Source: Labrys wisconsinensis (GTDB lineage: Bacteria > Pseudomonadota > Alphaproteobacteria > Rhizobiales > Labraceae). Taken from it: a stretch of 64,000 nucleotides of DNA. A model generated the notes under the pieces. That model had not been told where the DNA came from and did no database searches. It saw only the letters and a program-made list of their open reading frames with translations. Each line of letters opens with the position of its first letter. Position 1 is the stretch's first letter. The position numbers were made by a program, and so were the translations under genes. The stretch is taken from NCBI RefSeq assembly GCF_030814995.1, contig NZ_JAUSVX010000015.1, positions 168,291 to 232,290 of the forward strand, read 5' to 3'. Positions 47,825-55,389 of this stretch are shown here, piece after piece.

Positions 47825-47859
47825 GCCGATCCCCTCCCCGCAAGGGGGAGGGGATCGGC
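47825..47859. repeat. Perfect 15-bp REP-like hairpin between binding-protein and permease genes
   Basis: GCCGATCCCCTCCCC, a 5-base loop GCAAG, and the exact reverse complement. It lies in the 123-base gap between the binding-protein stop (47895) and the permease start (47771), both on the minus strand. Such structures after a binding-protein gene commonly stabilise its mRNA or attenuate transcription into the membrane genes. Without a T-run it is not a typical intrinsic terminator. Confidence 0.7.
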
Positions 47860-47894
47860 TGGCGTGGCGGGCGTGAGGATTGGCTTCTCCCGTG

Positions 47895-48737
47895 TCAGAA
47901 GCTGAACTCGGCGGGCAGCACGGAGAGGTCGATGCCGGCCTTCTCGAAGGCGGCGTGGAGCTTGCCCTGGGCGAGGCCGAGGGCGCGCTGCTGGTTCACC
48001 CAGTTGACGAGCCAGTTGGCATAGCCCTCGTTGCCGTCCTCGCGCTTGATGCCGATCATCGCCGGATTGAGCAGCATGGGCTTGGGCAGGATGACGACGC
48101 CGTTGATCTGCTTCTGCACCTGGATGGCGTCGAAGATGGCGAGGATCATCACGTCGGCCCGGTTCGCCTGCATCTCCAGGACGCCGAGCGGGCGCTCCTC
48201 CACCGGGATGATCTGGGCCTTGGGCGTCATCGCCTCGGCGACGACCTGCATGGTGCCGCCCTTCTGCACGACGATGCGCACGGACGGGTCGTTCAGCTCG
48301 GCCCAGCTCTTCTTCTCGAAGCCCTTCTTGGCGACAACAGCCCAGGCATCGGTGAACAGCGGGGCGTTGAGATAGTCGACGACGAGGCCGCGCTTGGGAT
48401 TGGGGTTGAGGCCGAAGACCAGGTCGATCTTGTTGGCCTGGAAGTCGGCGGCGAGGTTGCCCCAGGTGGTCTCCACCGGCTCGACCTTGACGCCGAGCAG
48501 GCCGGCGATGTCGTCGGCCCAGTCCATGTAGAAGCCGCTCCAGTTGCCGGTGGCGGGATCCTTCACATAGCCCGGCTCCTCGCCGACCATCACGGGAAAG
48601 CGCAGCACGCCGCTGGCCTTGATCCGGTCGAGCGTCTTGTTCGGGTCGGCCATCGCCTGGGATGCGGTCAGGGCCGTCGCCAGGGCCAGCACCAGGGCCA
48701 GGATCGGCAGCGGCAGCAGTCGTCTCAAGAATGTCAT
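47895..48737 (-). CDS. Polar amino acid ABC transporter substrate-binding protein
   Basis: A 280-residue periplasmic binding protein of family 3. A signal peptide (MTFLRRLLPLPILALVLALA, cleavage near AMA-DPN) precedes the mature start TLDRIKASGVLRFPVMVGEEP; further family features are FYMDWADDIAGLLGVKVEPVE and KIDLVFGLNPNPKRG. The start is ATG 48737; the much longer open frame upstream overlaps the fusion gene. It delivers an amino or imino acid to the permease and ATPase encoded downstream. The first gene of this unit lies only 50 bases after the regulator-epimerase fusion, so co-expression is likely. Confidence 0.92.
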   Translation of the reverse strand: MTFLRRLLPLPILALVLALATALTASQAMADPNKTLDRIKASGVLRFPVMVGEEPGYVKDPATGNWSGFYMDWADDIAGLLGVKVEPVETTWGNLAADFQANKIDLVFGLNPNPKRGLVVDYLNAPLFTDAWAVVAKKGFEKKSWAELNDPSVRIVVQKGGTMQVVAEAMTPKAQIIPVEERPLGVLEMQANRADVMILAIFDAIQVQKQINGVVILPKPMLLNPAMIGIKREDGNEGYANWLVNWVNQQRALGLAQGKLHAAFEKAGIDLSVLPAEFSF

Positions 48738-48787
48738 TGCGGAAGTCCCCTCTGTTTCGCGCATTGTTGCGCTTTCCAAGCCCGGCC

Positions 48788-50692
48788 TCATCGGCACAGG
48801 AAGCCGTCGGGAAGCGGGTCGTTGGCTTCCACGATCAGGGTGGAGAAGCCGGACAGGTTGGCCCGGCCGGTGACGCGCGGCACGATCGCCGGCCGCCCGG
48901 CGACGCTGGTCTCGGCCGCCACCTCGCCGAGGAAGGGCACGCCGAGCACGTTCTCGATCTCGTAGGCCGCGCCCGGCCGCAGCCGGCCGGCGAGGGCGAG
49001 CTCGGCCATGCGGGCGGAGAGGCCCGTGCCACAGGGCGAGCGGTCGTATTTGTTGCGCTCGAGGATGACGAGCTGGCGCGGCCGCGCGCCCGGCCGCTCC
49101 TCGTGGAACAGGGTGCTGTCGATCTCGGCGAAGCCGAGGCCGAGGGCCGGGAGGCGGGCGTTGACCGCCTCCTTGATGCGGGCGCCGATCGCCATCAGCT
49201 GCGAGACGGCGTCGGGGACGATGGCGAGGCCGAGGCCGGCGACGTCGACATTGGCGTACCAGCCGCCGCCATAGGCGAGGCAGGCGCGGCAGCCCGGCGC
49301 GATCTCCGGCAGCGCCATCGCCTCCAGGCCGACGAAGCTCGGCACGTTCTGCAGCGTGATGTTCTCGGGCGCGCCGTGCAGCCCGAGCTCGACCTGCACC
49401 ACGCCGGCCGGCACTTCCAGGCTGAAGGACGAGCGGCTGCCGAGGCGCCCGAGCGCGGCGAGCACCCGGGCATAGCCGATGGTGCCGTGGCCGCACATGT
49501 CGAGATACTTGTAGGAGGAGACGAAGATGGCGCCGAAATCGGCCTCGTCCGACTTGACCGGCACCAGGCCGAAGGTGGCGGCATGGCCGCGCGGCTCGTG
49601 CAGCAGCAGCGAGCGCAGCCGGTCGTGCTTCTCGCGGAAGCGGTCGCGCTTCTCGCGCACGCTCGCCCCGTCCAGGCCCTCCAGCGGCTCGATCAGCACG
49701 CGGGTGGGATGGCCGGCCGTGTGGGTGTCGACGACCCGGTAGGTCTGGCAGCCCTCGGGCAGGGCGAGGGCGAGCGCCTGCTCGCCGATGCCCGCGCCCA
49801 CCGCCGGGCCGAGTCCGAGCGAGCGGGCCGTGCCCTTCTGCTCGAACGAGGCGAGGCGGCGCATGTCGGTGTTGACCCACAGCACCACCGCCGCCGCCTT
49901 GCCGGGGTTGCGCCAGCGGTGCTGGCGGGTCGAGTCGAAATAGGCGCTGTCGCCGGCGCCGAGCACCTGCGGCTCCTCGCCGTCGAGGGCGAGCTCGAAG
50001 GCGCCCTCCAGCACGTGGATCAGCTCCTGGCCGTCATGGGCGTAGAAGCCGTCGCTCTCCGCGCCGGGGCTGATGGTCCAGATCTCGCAGTCCATCAGCT
50101 GCTCGCCGACGGTGAGCTGCTCGACCGAGACGCCGGGCCCGAAGGAACCGACGATGCGACCCTGGCCGCGGCGGATGATCGGCCGCCCGCGGGTCGAGGT
50201 GCCGCCGAGCAAGTCGGCCAGGCTGTGGTTGAACAGGCGGGCGATGGCGGCCAGACGCGAGGGCGAGGGAAAGGCGACGCCGCGCTCGAACATGCTGAGA
50301 TGGGAGGCGGCGACGCCGGTCTTCTCCGCCACCTGCCGGAGCGACAGGCCGGCCTCGACCCGCAGCGCCCGGACGCGGGCGCCGATGCGGTCGGTCAGCG
50401 GCTCGGCCGGCGCCTCCCCGTCCGGCAGCGCGGCGGGCGCCTCGGCCTGCTTCTCGGCCAGCGCCCGCTTCACCCCGGCGATGCCATAGCCGTAGACGCG
50501 GCGCAGCCGGCTGATCTCGACGATGCGCTGGATCGTGCCCTCGTCATAGGTGCGCCGCCCGCCGGAGGATTTGGCCGGCTCGATCAGCCCCTGCTGCTCC
50601 CAGGAGCGCAGCGTCGAGGCGTTGACGCCCGTGACGCTCGTCACGTGCCCGATCGAATAAGGCTTGCGCTGGTCGCCGTCCTCTGCGTTCAC
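48788..50692 (-). CDS. Fusion: MerR HTH + XRE HTH + cupin + proline racemase/hydroxyproline epimerase
   Basis: A single uninterrupted 634-residue frame from GTG 50692 (AGGT upstream). Residues 12-80: MerR winged helix (YSIGHVTSVTGVNASTLRSW, EQQGLIEPAKSSGGRRTYD). Residues 102-160: Cro/CI-type HTH (IGARVRALRVEAGLSLRQVA, then HLSMFERGVAFPSPSRLAAI). Residues 185-275: cupin-2 barrel (GQELIHVLEGAFELALDG, GDSAYFDSTRQHRWRNPG). After a linker of about 40 residues, 317-634: a complete proline racemase domain with both catalytic cysteines, Cys400 (DMCGHGTIGYA) and Cys554 (RSPCGTGLSARM), and N-terminal VVDTHTAGHPTR. It should both bind DNA and interconvert proline or hydroxyproline epimers. Upstream ATGs to 50941 give Arg-rich sequence only. 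It heads the minus-strand importer and catabolic unit and is the obvious candidate for its control. Confidence 0.87.
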   Translation of the reverse strand: MNAEDGDQRKPYSIGHVTSVTGVNASTLRSWEQQGLIEPAKSSGGRRTYDEGTIQRIVEISRLRRVYGYGIAGVKRALAEKQAEAPAALPDGEAPAEPLTDRIGARVRALRVEAGLSLRQVAEKTGVAASHLSMFERGVAFPSPSRLAAIARLFNHSLADLLGGTSTRGRPIIRRGQGRIVGSFGPGVSVEQLTVGEQLMDCEIWTISPGAESDGFYAHDGQELIHVLEGAFELALDGEEPQVLGAGDSAYFDSTRQHRWRNPGKAAAVVLWVNTDMRRLASFEQKGTARSLGLGPAVGAGIGEQALALALPEGCQTYRVVDTHTAGHPTRVLIEPLEGLDGASVREKRDRFREKHDRLRSLLLHEPRGHAATFGLVPVKSDEADFGAIFVSSYKYLDMCGHGTIGYARVLAALGRLGSRSSFSLEVPAGVVQVELGLHGAPENITLQNVPSFVGLEAMALPEIAPGCRACLAYGGGWYANVDVAGLGLAIVPDAVSQLMAIGARIKEAVNARLPALGLGFAEIDSTLFHEERPGARPRQLVILERNKYDRSPCGTGLSARMAELALAGRLRPGAAYEIENVLGVPFLGEVAAETSVAGRPAIVPRVTGRANLSGFSTLIVEANDPLPDGFLCR

Positions 50693-50697
50693 GGATA

Positions 50698-50757
50698 TAC
50701 CTACAGAACGTTTGCCGTTTTTAAGAACGAGCAGACCATATGTAGATATTTTGAACG
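50698..50757 (-). promoter_or_regulatory. AT-rich promoter/operator region of the fusion gene
   Basis: Three copies of GAACG (50706-50710, 50725-50729, 50753-50757 on the plus strand) and an inverted CTACA...TGTAG pair (50701-50705 and 50741-50745) lie within 65 bases of the start, in the only AT-rich patch between the fusion gene and the secreted-protein gene. The first two GAACG copies are 19 bases apart, about two helical turns. This is a candidate binding region for the fusion protein itself. The rest of 50758-51015 is GC-rich and I see nothing in it. Confidence 0.4.
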
Positions 50758-51015
50758 CGTCAAGCGACTGCGATCGCCCTCGATGATCCGGGCGCAACCG
50801 CGGCGGGAATTGTTTCTGGCACGGCGAGACCGGCCGGCCCCCGAAATGGGTCTCTGCCCTGTGCGGAAGGGGCTGCACCGGCGTTCTTCGGTACCGATTT
50901 GTAACAGCGCGAAGCCCGTCCGGGCCGCGATGATGACCCATTTGCGCGGGACACTAGGCCGTCCGCCGGGCCCGCCGACGGCGTTCAGTCCCGGGCGGCC
51001 AAGAGGGGTTTAGTC

Positions 51016-51516
51016 ATGACACGTATGGTGAACGGCCTGCTCGCGGGTTTGGCGGCGGCGGCCATTCTCGGCATCCTGCCCTTGTCCAGCGCCGAGGCGA
51101 TGTCGCGGAAGGATTGCAGCGCCCTTTATCAGCAGGCCAAGACGGCGGGCACGCTCAACGGCATGAAGTGGAACGATTTCCGCAAGGCCAAGTGCGCCGA
51201 TACGGCTGCGGCTCCGGCGGCCGTTCCGGCTACCCCGGCCACGCCGGCGCCGGCTCCCGCGGCGGCCCCGGCTCCCGCGCCGGCCACCCCCGCGCCGGCC
51301 CCGGTCAAGGTGACCAAGCCCGCTCCCGCCGCGGCCCCGGCGACGCCGATCACCACCGCCGAGCTGACCGCCGGCGGCGCGGCCGGCGAGCACGCCCGCA
51401 TCAAGGAATGCGGCGCGGAATGGAAGGCCAACAAGGCGACGCTCCAGGCCCAATATCCGACCTGGCCGAAATATTGGAGCGCCTGCGACGCCCGCATCAA
51501 GACGAGCGGCAAATAG
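51016..51516 (+). CDS. Secreted Pro/Ala-rich small protein with four cysteines
   Basis: A 166-residue protein with a Sec signal peptide (LLAGLAAAAILGILPLSSAEA). The mature part has a first cysteine pair (KDCSALYQQAK, KAKCAD), a central Ala/Pro low-complexity spacer of about 55 residues, and a C-terminal block EHARIKECGAEWKANKA with a fourth cysteine (WSACDARIK). The two cysteine-bearing ends look like related helical modules held apart by the flexible linker. The family is not recognised, although this layout is common in Hyphomicrobiales. The location is presumably periplasmic. Confidence 0.8.
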   Translation: MTRMVNGLLAGLAAAAILGILPLSSAEAMSRKDCSALYQQAKTAGTLNGMKWNDFRKAKCADTAAAPAAVPATPATPAPAPAAAPAPAPATPAPAPVKVTKPAPAAAPATPITTAELTAGGAAGEHARIKECGAEWKANKATLQAQYPTWPKYWSACDARIKTSGK

Positions 51517-51566
51517 GCCGGACCCGGCGTCGGCTCAGGCGCCGTCCGGGAACACGTGAGGCGATT

Positions 51567-51649
51567 CGTCATGGCCGGCATAGCCGAGGCTCTGCCTCGG
51601 CGTCTTGCAAGAGACGGCGATGGAAGATCGCCTATGCCCGGCCATGACG
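51567..51649. repeat. 83-nt cloverleaf (four-way-junction) palindromic element
   Basis: An outer stem of 16 bp (51567-51582 with 51633-51649, one bulged C) encloses three consecutive hairpins with no unpaired base at the junction: 51583-51601 (GCCGAGGC-TCT-GCCTCGGC), 51602-51615 (GTCTT-GCAA-GAGAC, one G-T) and 51616-51632 (GGCGAT-GGAAG-ATCGCC). It lies between two convergent genes. It is not a tRNA: there is no acceptor CCA logic, anticodon-loop or T-loop consensus. It most resembles a complex REP/BIME-type element or a structured RNA. Confidence 0.8.
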
Positions 51650-51685
51650 GCGGAGAGCGCGGCGCGCTCGTCTGCGGACGACCTT

Positions 51686-52498
51686 TCAGGCCTCGGCGAA
51701 ATCTCCGACGAACCGCTCGAAGATCGCGTCGAACTCGGCCGGCTTGTCCCAGAACGGCGCGTGCCCCGAATTCTCGATCAGGTGGCAGCGGCCCTCCCAG
51801 AGATTGGCGTAGCGCACCTTCGCGACGAAGTCGGTGTTGACGAAAGGCTCGTCCGCACCGTTGACCACGGCGAGCGGCACCTTGGAGGTCGCGACGATCG
51901 CGCTCTGGTCGTCGCCCCGCCCCGCGGCAAAGCTCTCGAACATCAGGCGGCGGGCCCGCCCGTCGGTGCGGGCGACGATGTCGCGCAGAACCGGCTCGAA
52001 CGGCTCGCCGCAGGTGGAGCGCGCATAGGCTTCCACGTCCTCGGCCGTGAAATGCTCCTTGCCGGCGAGGTTCATGTGCGGGCTCGGCCGGAAGCCCAGG
52101 CTCACCTCGGCGGCCGAGACCGGCGGCGTGCCGGTGATCATCAGGGCGAGGAGGCCGGGATAGCGCGAGATCATCTCCAGCCCGATATGGCCGCCCAGCG
52201 ACCAGCCGAAGACGATGGCCCTGTCGATGCCCGAAAGCTTCAGCACCTCGGTCATGGCGTCGGCATAGCCGGGCATGCTGTAGCTGCGCACGGGGTCGAG
52301 GGCGTCGCCGGAGGCGCCGTGCCCGGGCAGGTCGGGCGCCAGGATGCGGTGGCGCCGGCCGAGCGGGCCTGCCATCTGGTTGGCGAAGATGGCGCCGGAC
52401 GAGGAATTGCCGTGGATCAAGAGGATGGGCGTGCCGCCGCCCTCCGTCTCGCGCACGGCGATGCGCCCGTGGCTCGTCTCCAGCGTGGTCTCTTTCAT
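51686..52498 (-). CDS. Alpha/beta-fold hydrolase
   Basis: A 270-residue hydrolase with a complete triad: nucleophile Ser in FGWSLGGHIGLE, Asp in VVNGADEPFVN and His in IENSGHAPFWDKP; the oxyanion motif is LLIHGNSSSGA. The substrate is unknown (an ester or a carbon-carbon hydrolase are both possible). ATG 52498 is used; the open frame upstream to 52636 runs into AT-rich promoter sequence. It is divergent from the Liv-type importer, with a 170-base shared region. Confidence 0.88.
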   Translation of the reverse strand: MKETTLETSHGRIAVRETEGGGTPILLIHGNSSSGAIFANQMAGPLGRRHRILAPDLPGHGASGDALDPVRSYSMPGYADAMTEVLKLSGIDRAIVFGWSLGGHIGLEMISRYPGLLALMITGTPPVSAAEVSLGFRPSPHMNLAGKEHFTAEDVEAYARSTCGEPFEPVLRDIVARTDGRARRLMFESFAAGRGDDQSAIVATSKVPLAVVNGADEPFVNTDFVAKVRYANLWEGRCHLIENSGHAPFWDKPAEFDAIFERFVGDFAEA

Positions 52499-52584
52499 GT
52501 CCGGCTCCCATGTGTCGCAGGATCGTCGCAGACGCCTGCTTTCTCCGCAAGCTGCCGCTGAAATGATCTTTTCAAATCCGTCAG

Positions 52585-52605
52585 AATATGAGTATTTTGT
52601 CGACA
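52585..52605. promoter_or_regulatory. Palindromes in the divergent hydrolase/Liv-importer region
   Basis: AATA-TGAG-TATT (52585-52596) is followed immediately by the self-complementary TGTCGACA (52598-52605) in an AT-rich stretch between two divergent genes. This is where a shared operator would be expected. No promoter hexamers stand out clearly. Confidence 0.35.
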
Positions 52606-52668
52606 CATTGACTTCATGGAACGGCCGGACCGGCAAAGCCGGGCGGGACGAGGGGAGTGCGTGGCGAC

Positions 52669-53916
52669 ATGACGGACACGGGATCGACGACGCGGCGGCT
52701 GCGCCGCACCATGATGGCCGCGGCAGCGGCCGTGCTGATGGCCGGCAGCGCCTCCGCCGGCGTGGTCAAGATCGGCCTCCTCGCACCGCTGACCGGCCCG
52801 GCCAGCGCCGACGGCCAGGAGTTCCAGCGCGGCGCGCAGCTGGCGATCGACGAGGTCAACGCCGCCGGCGGCATCGGCGGCAACACCTTCGAGCTCGTGG
52901 TCGGCGACGTGAAGGACCAGTCCTCCGGCAACGTCACCAGCGCGGTGGAGCGCCTGCTGGGCGACGCCGACGTGCACATGATGCTGACCGGCTATGCCAG
53001 CCTGACCAATTTCGAGATCGACAACATGGCAGAGGCCGAGATGCCTTACATGCTGGCCGCGACCTCGCAGCAGACCCGCGACATCATCGCGCCCAACCCC
53101 GACAAGTACATGTGCTGCTGGTCGTGGACGCCGTCCTTCGACGCCTACAACACCGACGTCACCGCCTTCGCCGAGAACCTGGCCGCCGAGGGCAAGCTCA
53201 AGCTGGCGCACAAGACGGTGGCGATCATCTCCTCCGACAACGCCTATTCCAAGACCATCTCGGAGGGCATGAAGAAAACCTTCGGGGCCAAGGGCTGGAC
53301 CGTCACGGTCGACGAGATGGTGCCGTTCGGCGAGGTCACCGACTGGCGCTCGATCCTGGCCAAGGTGCGCCAGAACCCGCCCGAGGTGGTGATCAACACC
53401 GACTATCTCCCCGGCAACTCGGCCTCCTTCCTCAACCAGTTCCTGGAGCAGCCGACCAAGAGCCTGGTCTTCCTGCAATATGCCCCGAGCGTGCCCGAAT
53501 TCGTGCAGCTCACCGGCAAGAAGTCGGACGGCGTGATCTACGACCTGCTCGGCGGCTCGCTGGTCTCGCCGAAGAATCCCCGCGCCGAGGAAGTGGCGAC
53601 CAAGTTCAAGGCCAGGTACAATGTCGAGAGCGGCACCTACGGCGTCGCCCTCTACGAGATGGTCAACATCTATTTCGACGCGCTGAGGAAGGTGGGCGAT
53701 CCCGCCGACCACAAGGCGATCATGAAGGCGCTCGGCGAGACCGACAAGCCGACCGTGGCCGGGCGGCTGAAGTTCGACCCCGCCACGCATCTCGCCATGC
53801 AGGGCGACGACTATATCCCGATCACCTTCTTCCAGATCTGGGACGGCAAGCGCGCGCTGATCTCGCCGGCCAAATACGCCACCGACAGCTTCAAGCTGCA
53901 GCCCTGGATGCAGTGA
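52669..53916 (+). CDS. Branched-chain amino acid/amide-type ABC transporter substrate-binding protein (LivK-like)
   Basis: A 415-residue periplasmic-binding-protein-type-6 protein with a signal peptide (RRTMMAAAAAVLMAGSASA). The mature start VVKIGLLAPLTGPASADGQE, then LAIDEVNAAGGIGGNTFELV, is the standard family opening, and SDNAYSKTISEG and ALYEMVNIYFDAL follow. Start ATG 52669 has GGGGAG upstream; a GTG at 52657 is in frame. The family binds amino acids, amides or aromatic acids; the ligand here is open. It is the first gene of a five-gene importer operon. Confidence 0.92.
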   Translation: MTDTGSTTRRLRRTMMAAAAAVLMAGSASAGVVKIGLLAPLTGPASADGQEFQRGAQLAIDEVNAAGGIGGNTFELVVGDVKDQSSGNVTSAVERLLGDADVHMMLTGYASLTNFEIDNMAEAEMPYMLAATSQQTRDIIAPNPDKYMCCWSWTPSFDAYNTDVTAFAENLAAEGKLKLAHKTVAIISSDNAYSKTISEGMKKTFGAKGWTVTVDEMVPFGEVTDWRSILAKVRQNPPEVVINTDYLPGNSASFLNQFLEQPTKSLVFLQYAPSVPEFVQLTGKKSDGVIYDLLGGSLVSPKNPRAEEVATKFKARYNVESGTYGVALYEMVNIYFDALRKVGDPADHKAIMKALGETDKPTVAGRLKFDPATHLAMQGDDYIPITFFQIWDGKRALISPAKYATDSFKLQPWMQ

Positions 53917-53919
53917 GCC

Positions 53920-54657
53920 TTGGCGCTCCTGGAGATCGAAGCCGTCTCGAAGGCCTTCGGCTCGCTGAAGGCCGTCGATGACGTGTCGTTCAGCGTCGGC
54001 GCCGGGGAGATCTTCGGCATTGCCGGCCCGAACGGCAGCGGCAAGAGCACGCTGTTCAACATCGTCACCGGCATCCCCTTCGGGCCGGACCGCGGGCGCG
54101 TGCGCCTCGACGGCACCGAGATCCAGGCGCGGACCGGCGATGCCATCGCCCGCCTCGGGCTTGCCCGCACCTTCCAGCGCGAGACCAGCTTCGACGGCCT
54201 CACCGTGTTCGAGAACGCTCTCATCGGCGCCGGCTTCGGCAAGCCCGGCCGGCCGGCCCGCGTGATCCGCGAAGCGGCGGCCGAGGCGCTCGACGTCGTC
54301 GGCCTGCCCGACGGCGCCTTCGGGCGCCTCGCCGGCGAGCTTTCGGTCTACGAGCGCAAATGCCTGATGCTGGCGACGGCCGTGGCCATGCAGCCGCGCG
54401 TGCTCCTGCTCGACGAGCCGGCCTCGAGCCTGACCAAGCCGGAGATCGAGGCCTCGATCGGCCTGATCCGCCGCATCGCCGCTCGCGGCGTCACCATCGT
54501 GCTGATCGAGCATGTCCTGACCTTCCTGATGACCCTCTCCCAGCATCTCCTGGTCCTGAACAACGGCCGGGTGCTGGCCGCCGGCGCGCCCGAGGCCGTC
54601 ATCGCCGACCCGCGCGTGGTCGAAGCCTATCTCGGCACCAGGAGGGCCAGGCCGTGA
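53920..54657 (+). CDS. livG: Branched-chain-type ABC transporter ATPase (LivG-like), atypical signature motif
   Basis: A 245-residue ATPase with TTG start, 3 bases after the binding-protein stop. Walker A is GPNGSGKST and Walker B LLLDEPASSLTKPE. The ABC signature, normally LSGGQ or LSYGQ, reads LSVYERKCLMLATA, so the serine is kept but the following glycine and glutamine are changed. The H-loop histidine is in VLIEHVLTF. By position and its partner (LivF-like next) it is the LivG subunit. The altered signature may affect ATP hydrolysis at one of the two composite sites. Confidence 0.88.
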   Translation: MALLEIEAVSKAFGSLKAVDDVSFSVGAGEIFGIAGPNGSGKSTLFNIVTGIPFGPDRGRVRLDGTEIQARTGDAIARLGLARTFQRETSFDGLTVFENALIGAGFGKPGRPARVIREAAAEALDVVGLPDGAFGRLAGELSVYERKCLMLATAVAMQPRVLLLDEPASSLTKPEIEASIGLIRRIAARGVTIVLIEHVLTFLMTLSQHLLVLNNGRVLAAGAPEAVIADPRVVEAYLGTRRARP

Positions 54658-55379
54658 GCGCCCTGCTCGAGGTCGAGAACCTCAGCGCCGGCTACGGCCG
54701 GGTCGGCGTGCTGCACGGGCTGACCCTCGCCGCCGGCCATTTCGGCAATGTCGGCCTGTTCGGCCCGAACGGCCATGGCAAGACCACGCTGCTGCGCGCC
54801 GTCTCCGGCCTGCTGCGGCCGACGGGCGGGCGCATCCGCTTCGCCGGCGAGGACATCATCGGCCGGCGCCCGCGCGACATCGTCGCCCTCGGCCTGATCC
54901 ACGTGCCGCAGGGCAACCGCCTCTTTCCCAACCTCACCATCGGCGAGTGCCTGACCCTCGGCGCCCATTCCCCGCATGCCCGGCCGCACGAGGCGGAGAA
55001 TCGCGAGAAGGTGCTGAAGATCTTCCCCAAGCTCGGCGAGCGCTGGCGCCAGCGCGTGCGCACCCTTTCCGGCGGCGAGCGGCAGATGGTCTCGATCGGC
55101 ACGGCGCTGATGAGCCATCCCAGCCTGCTGATCCTCGACGAGCCGACCCTCGGCCTCGCCCCCAAGGTCAAGGACGAGCTCTGCGCCGCGGTGCTCGACA
55201 TCTCACGCGGCGGCGTGCCGCTGATCGTGGTCGAGCAGGACGTCGAGTTCCTGCTCGAGCTCAGCGGGCACCTCTACCTCGTCAACCACGGCGAGGTCGC
55301 CGCCGAGATCAAGCCGGGCGAGAGCATGGATCACGGCGAGATCATGCGCATGTATTTCGGTCACGAGCGGCAGCCATGA
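54654..55379 (+). CDS. livF: Branched-chain-type ABC transporter ATPase (LivF-like)
   Basis: A 241-residue ATPase with GTG start overlapping the LivG-like stop (GTGA). Walker A GPNGHGKTT, LIHVPQGNRLFPNLTIGECL typical of LivF, regular signature LSGGERQMVSIGTALM, Walker B LLILDEPTLGLAPKVKDEL. With canonical motifs, it pairs with the LivG-like protein to power the LivH/LivM channel. Confidence 0.92.
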   Translation: MSALLEVENLSAGYGRVGVLHGLTLAAGHFGNVGLFGPNGHGKTTLLRAVSGLLRPTGGRIRFAGEDIIGRRPRDIVALGLIHVPQGNRLFPNLTIGECLTLGAHSPHARPHEAENREKVLKIFPKLGERWRQRVRTLSGGERQMVSIGTALMSHPSLLILDEPTLGLAPKVKDELCAAVLDISRGGVPLIVVEQDVEFLLELSGHLYLVNHGEVAAEIKPGESMDHGEIMRMYFGHERQP

Positions 55380-55389
55380 GGATGCGCGG

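Noticed and set aside
51567..51649. tRNA gene
   Set aside because: The cloverleaf shape is tempting, but there is no T-loop TTC consensus, no 7-base anticodon loop, and the outer stem is 16 bp, not 7.
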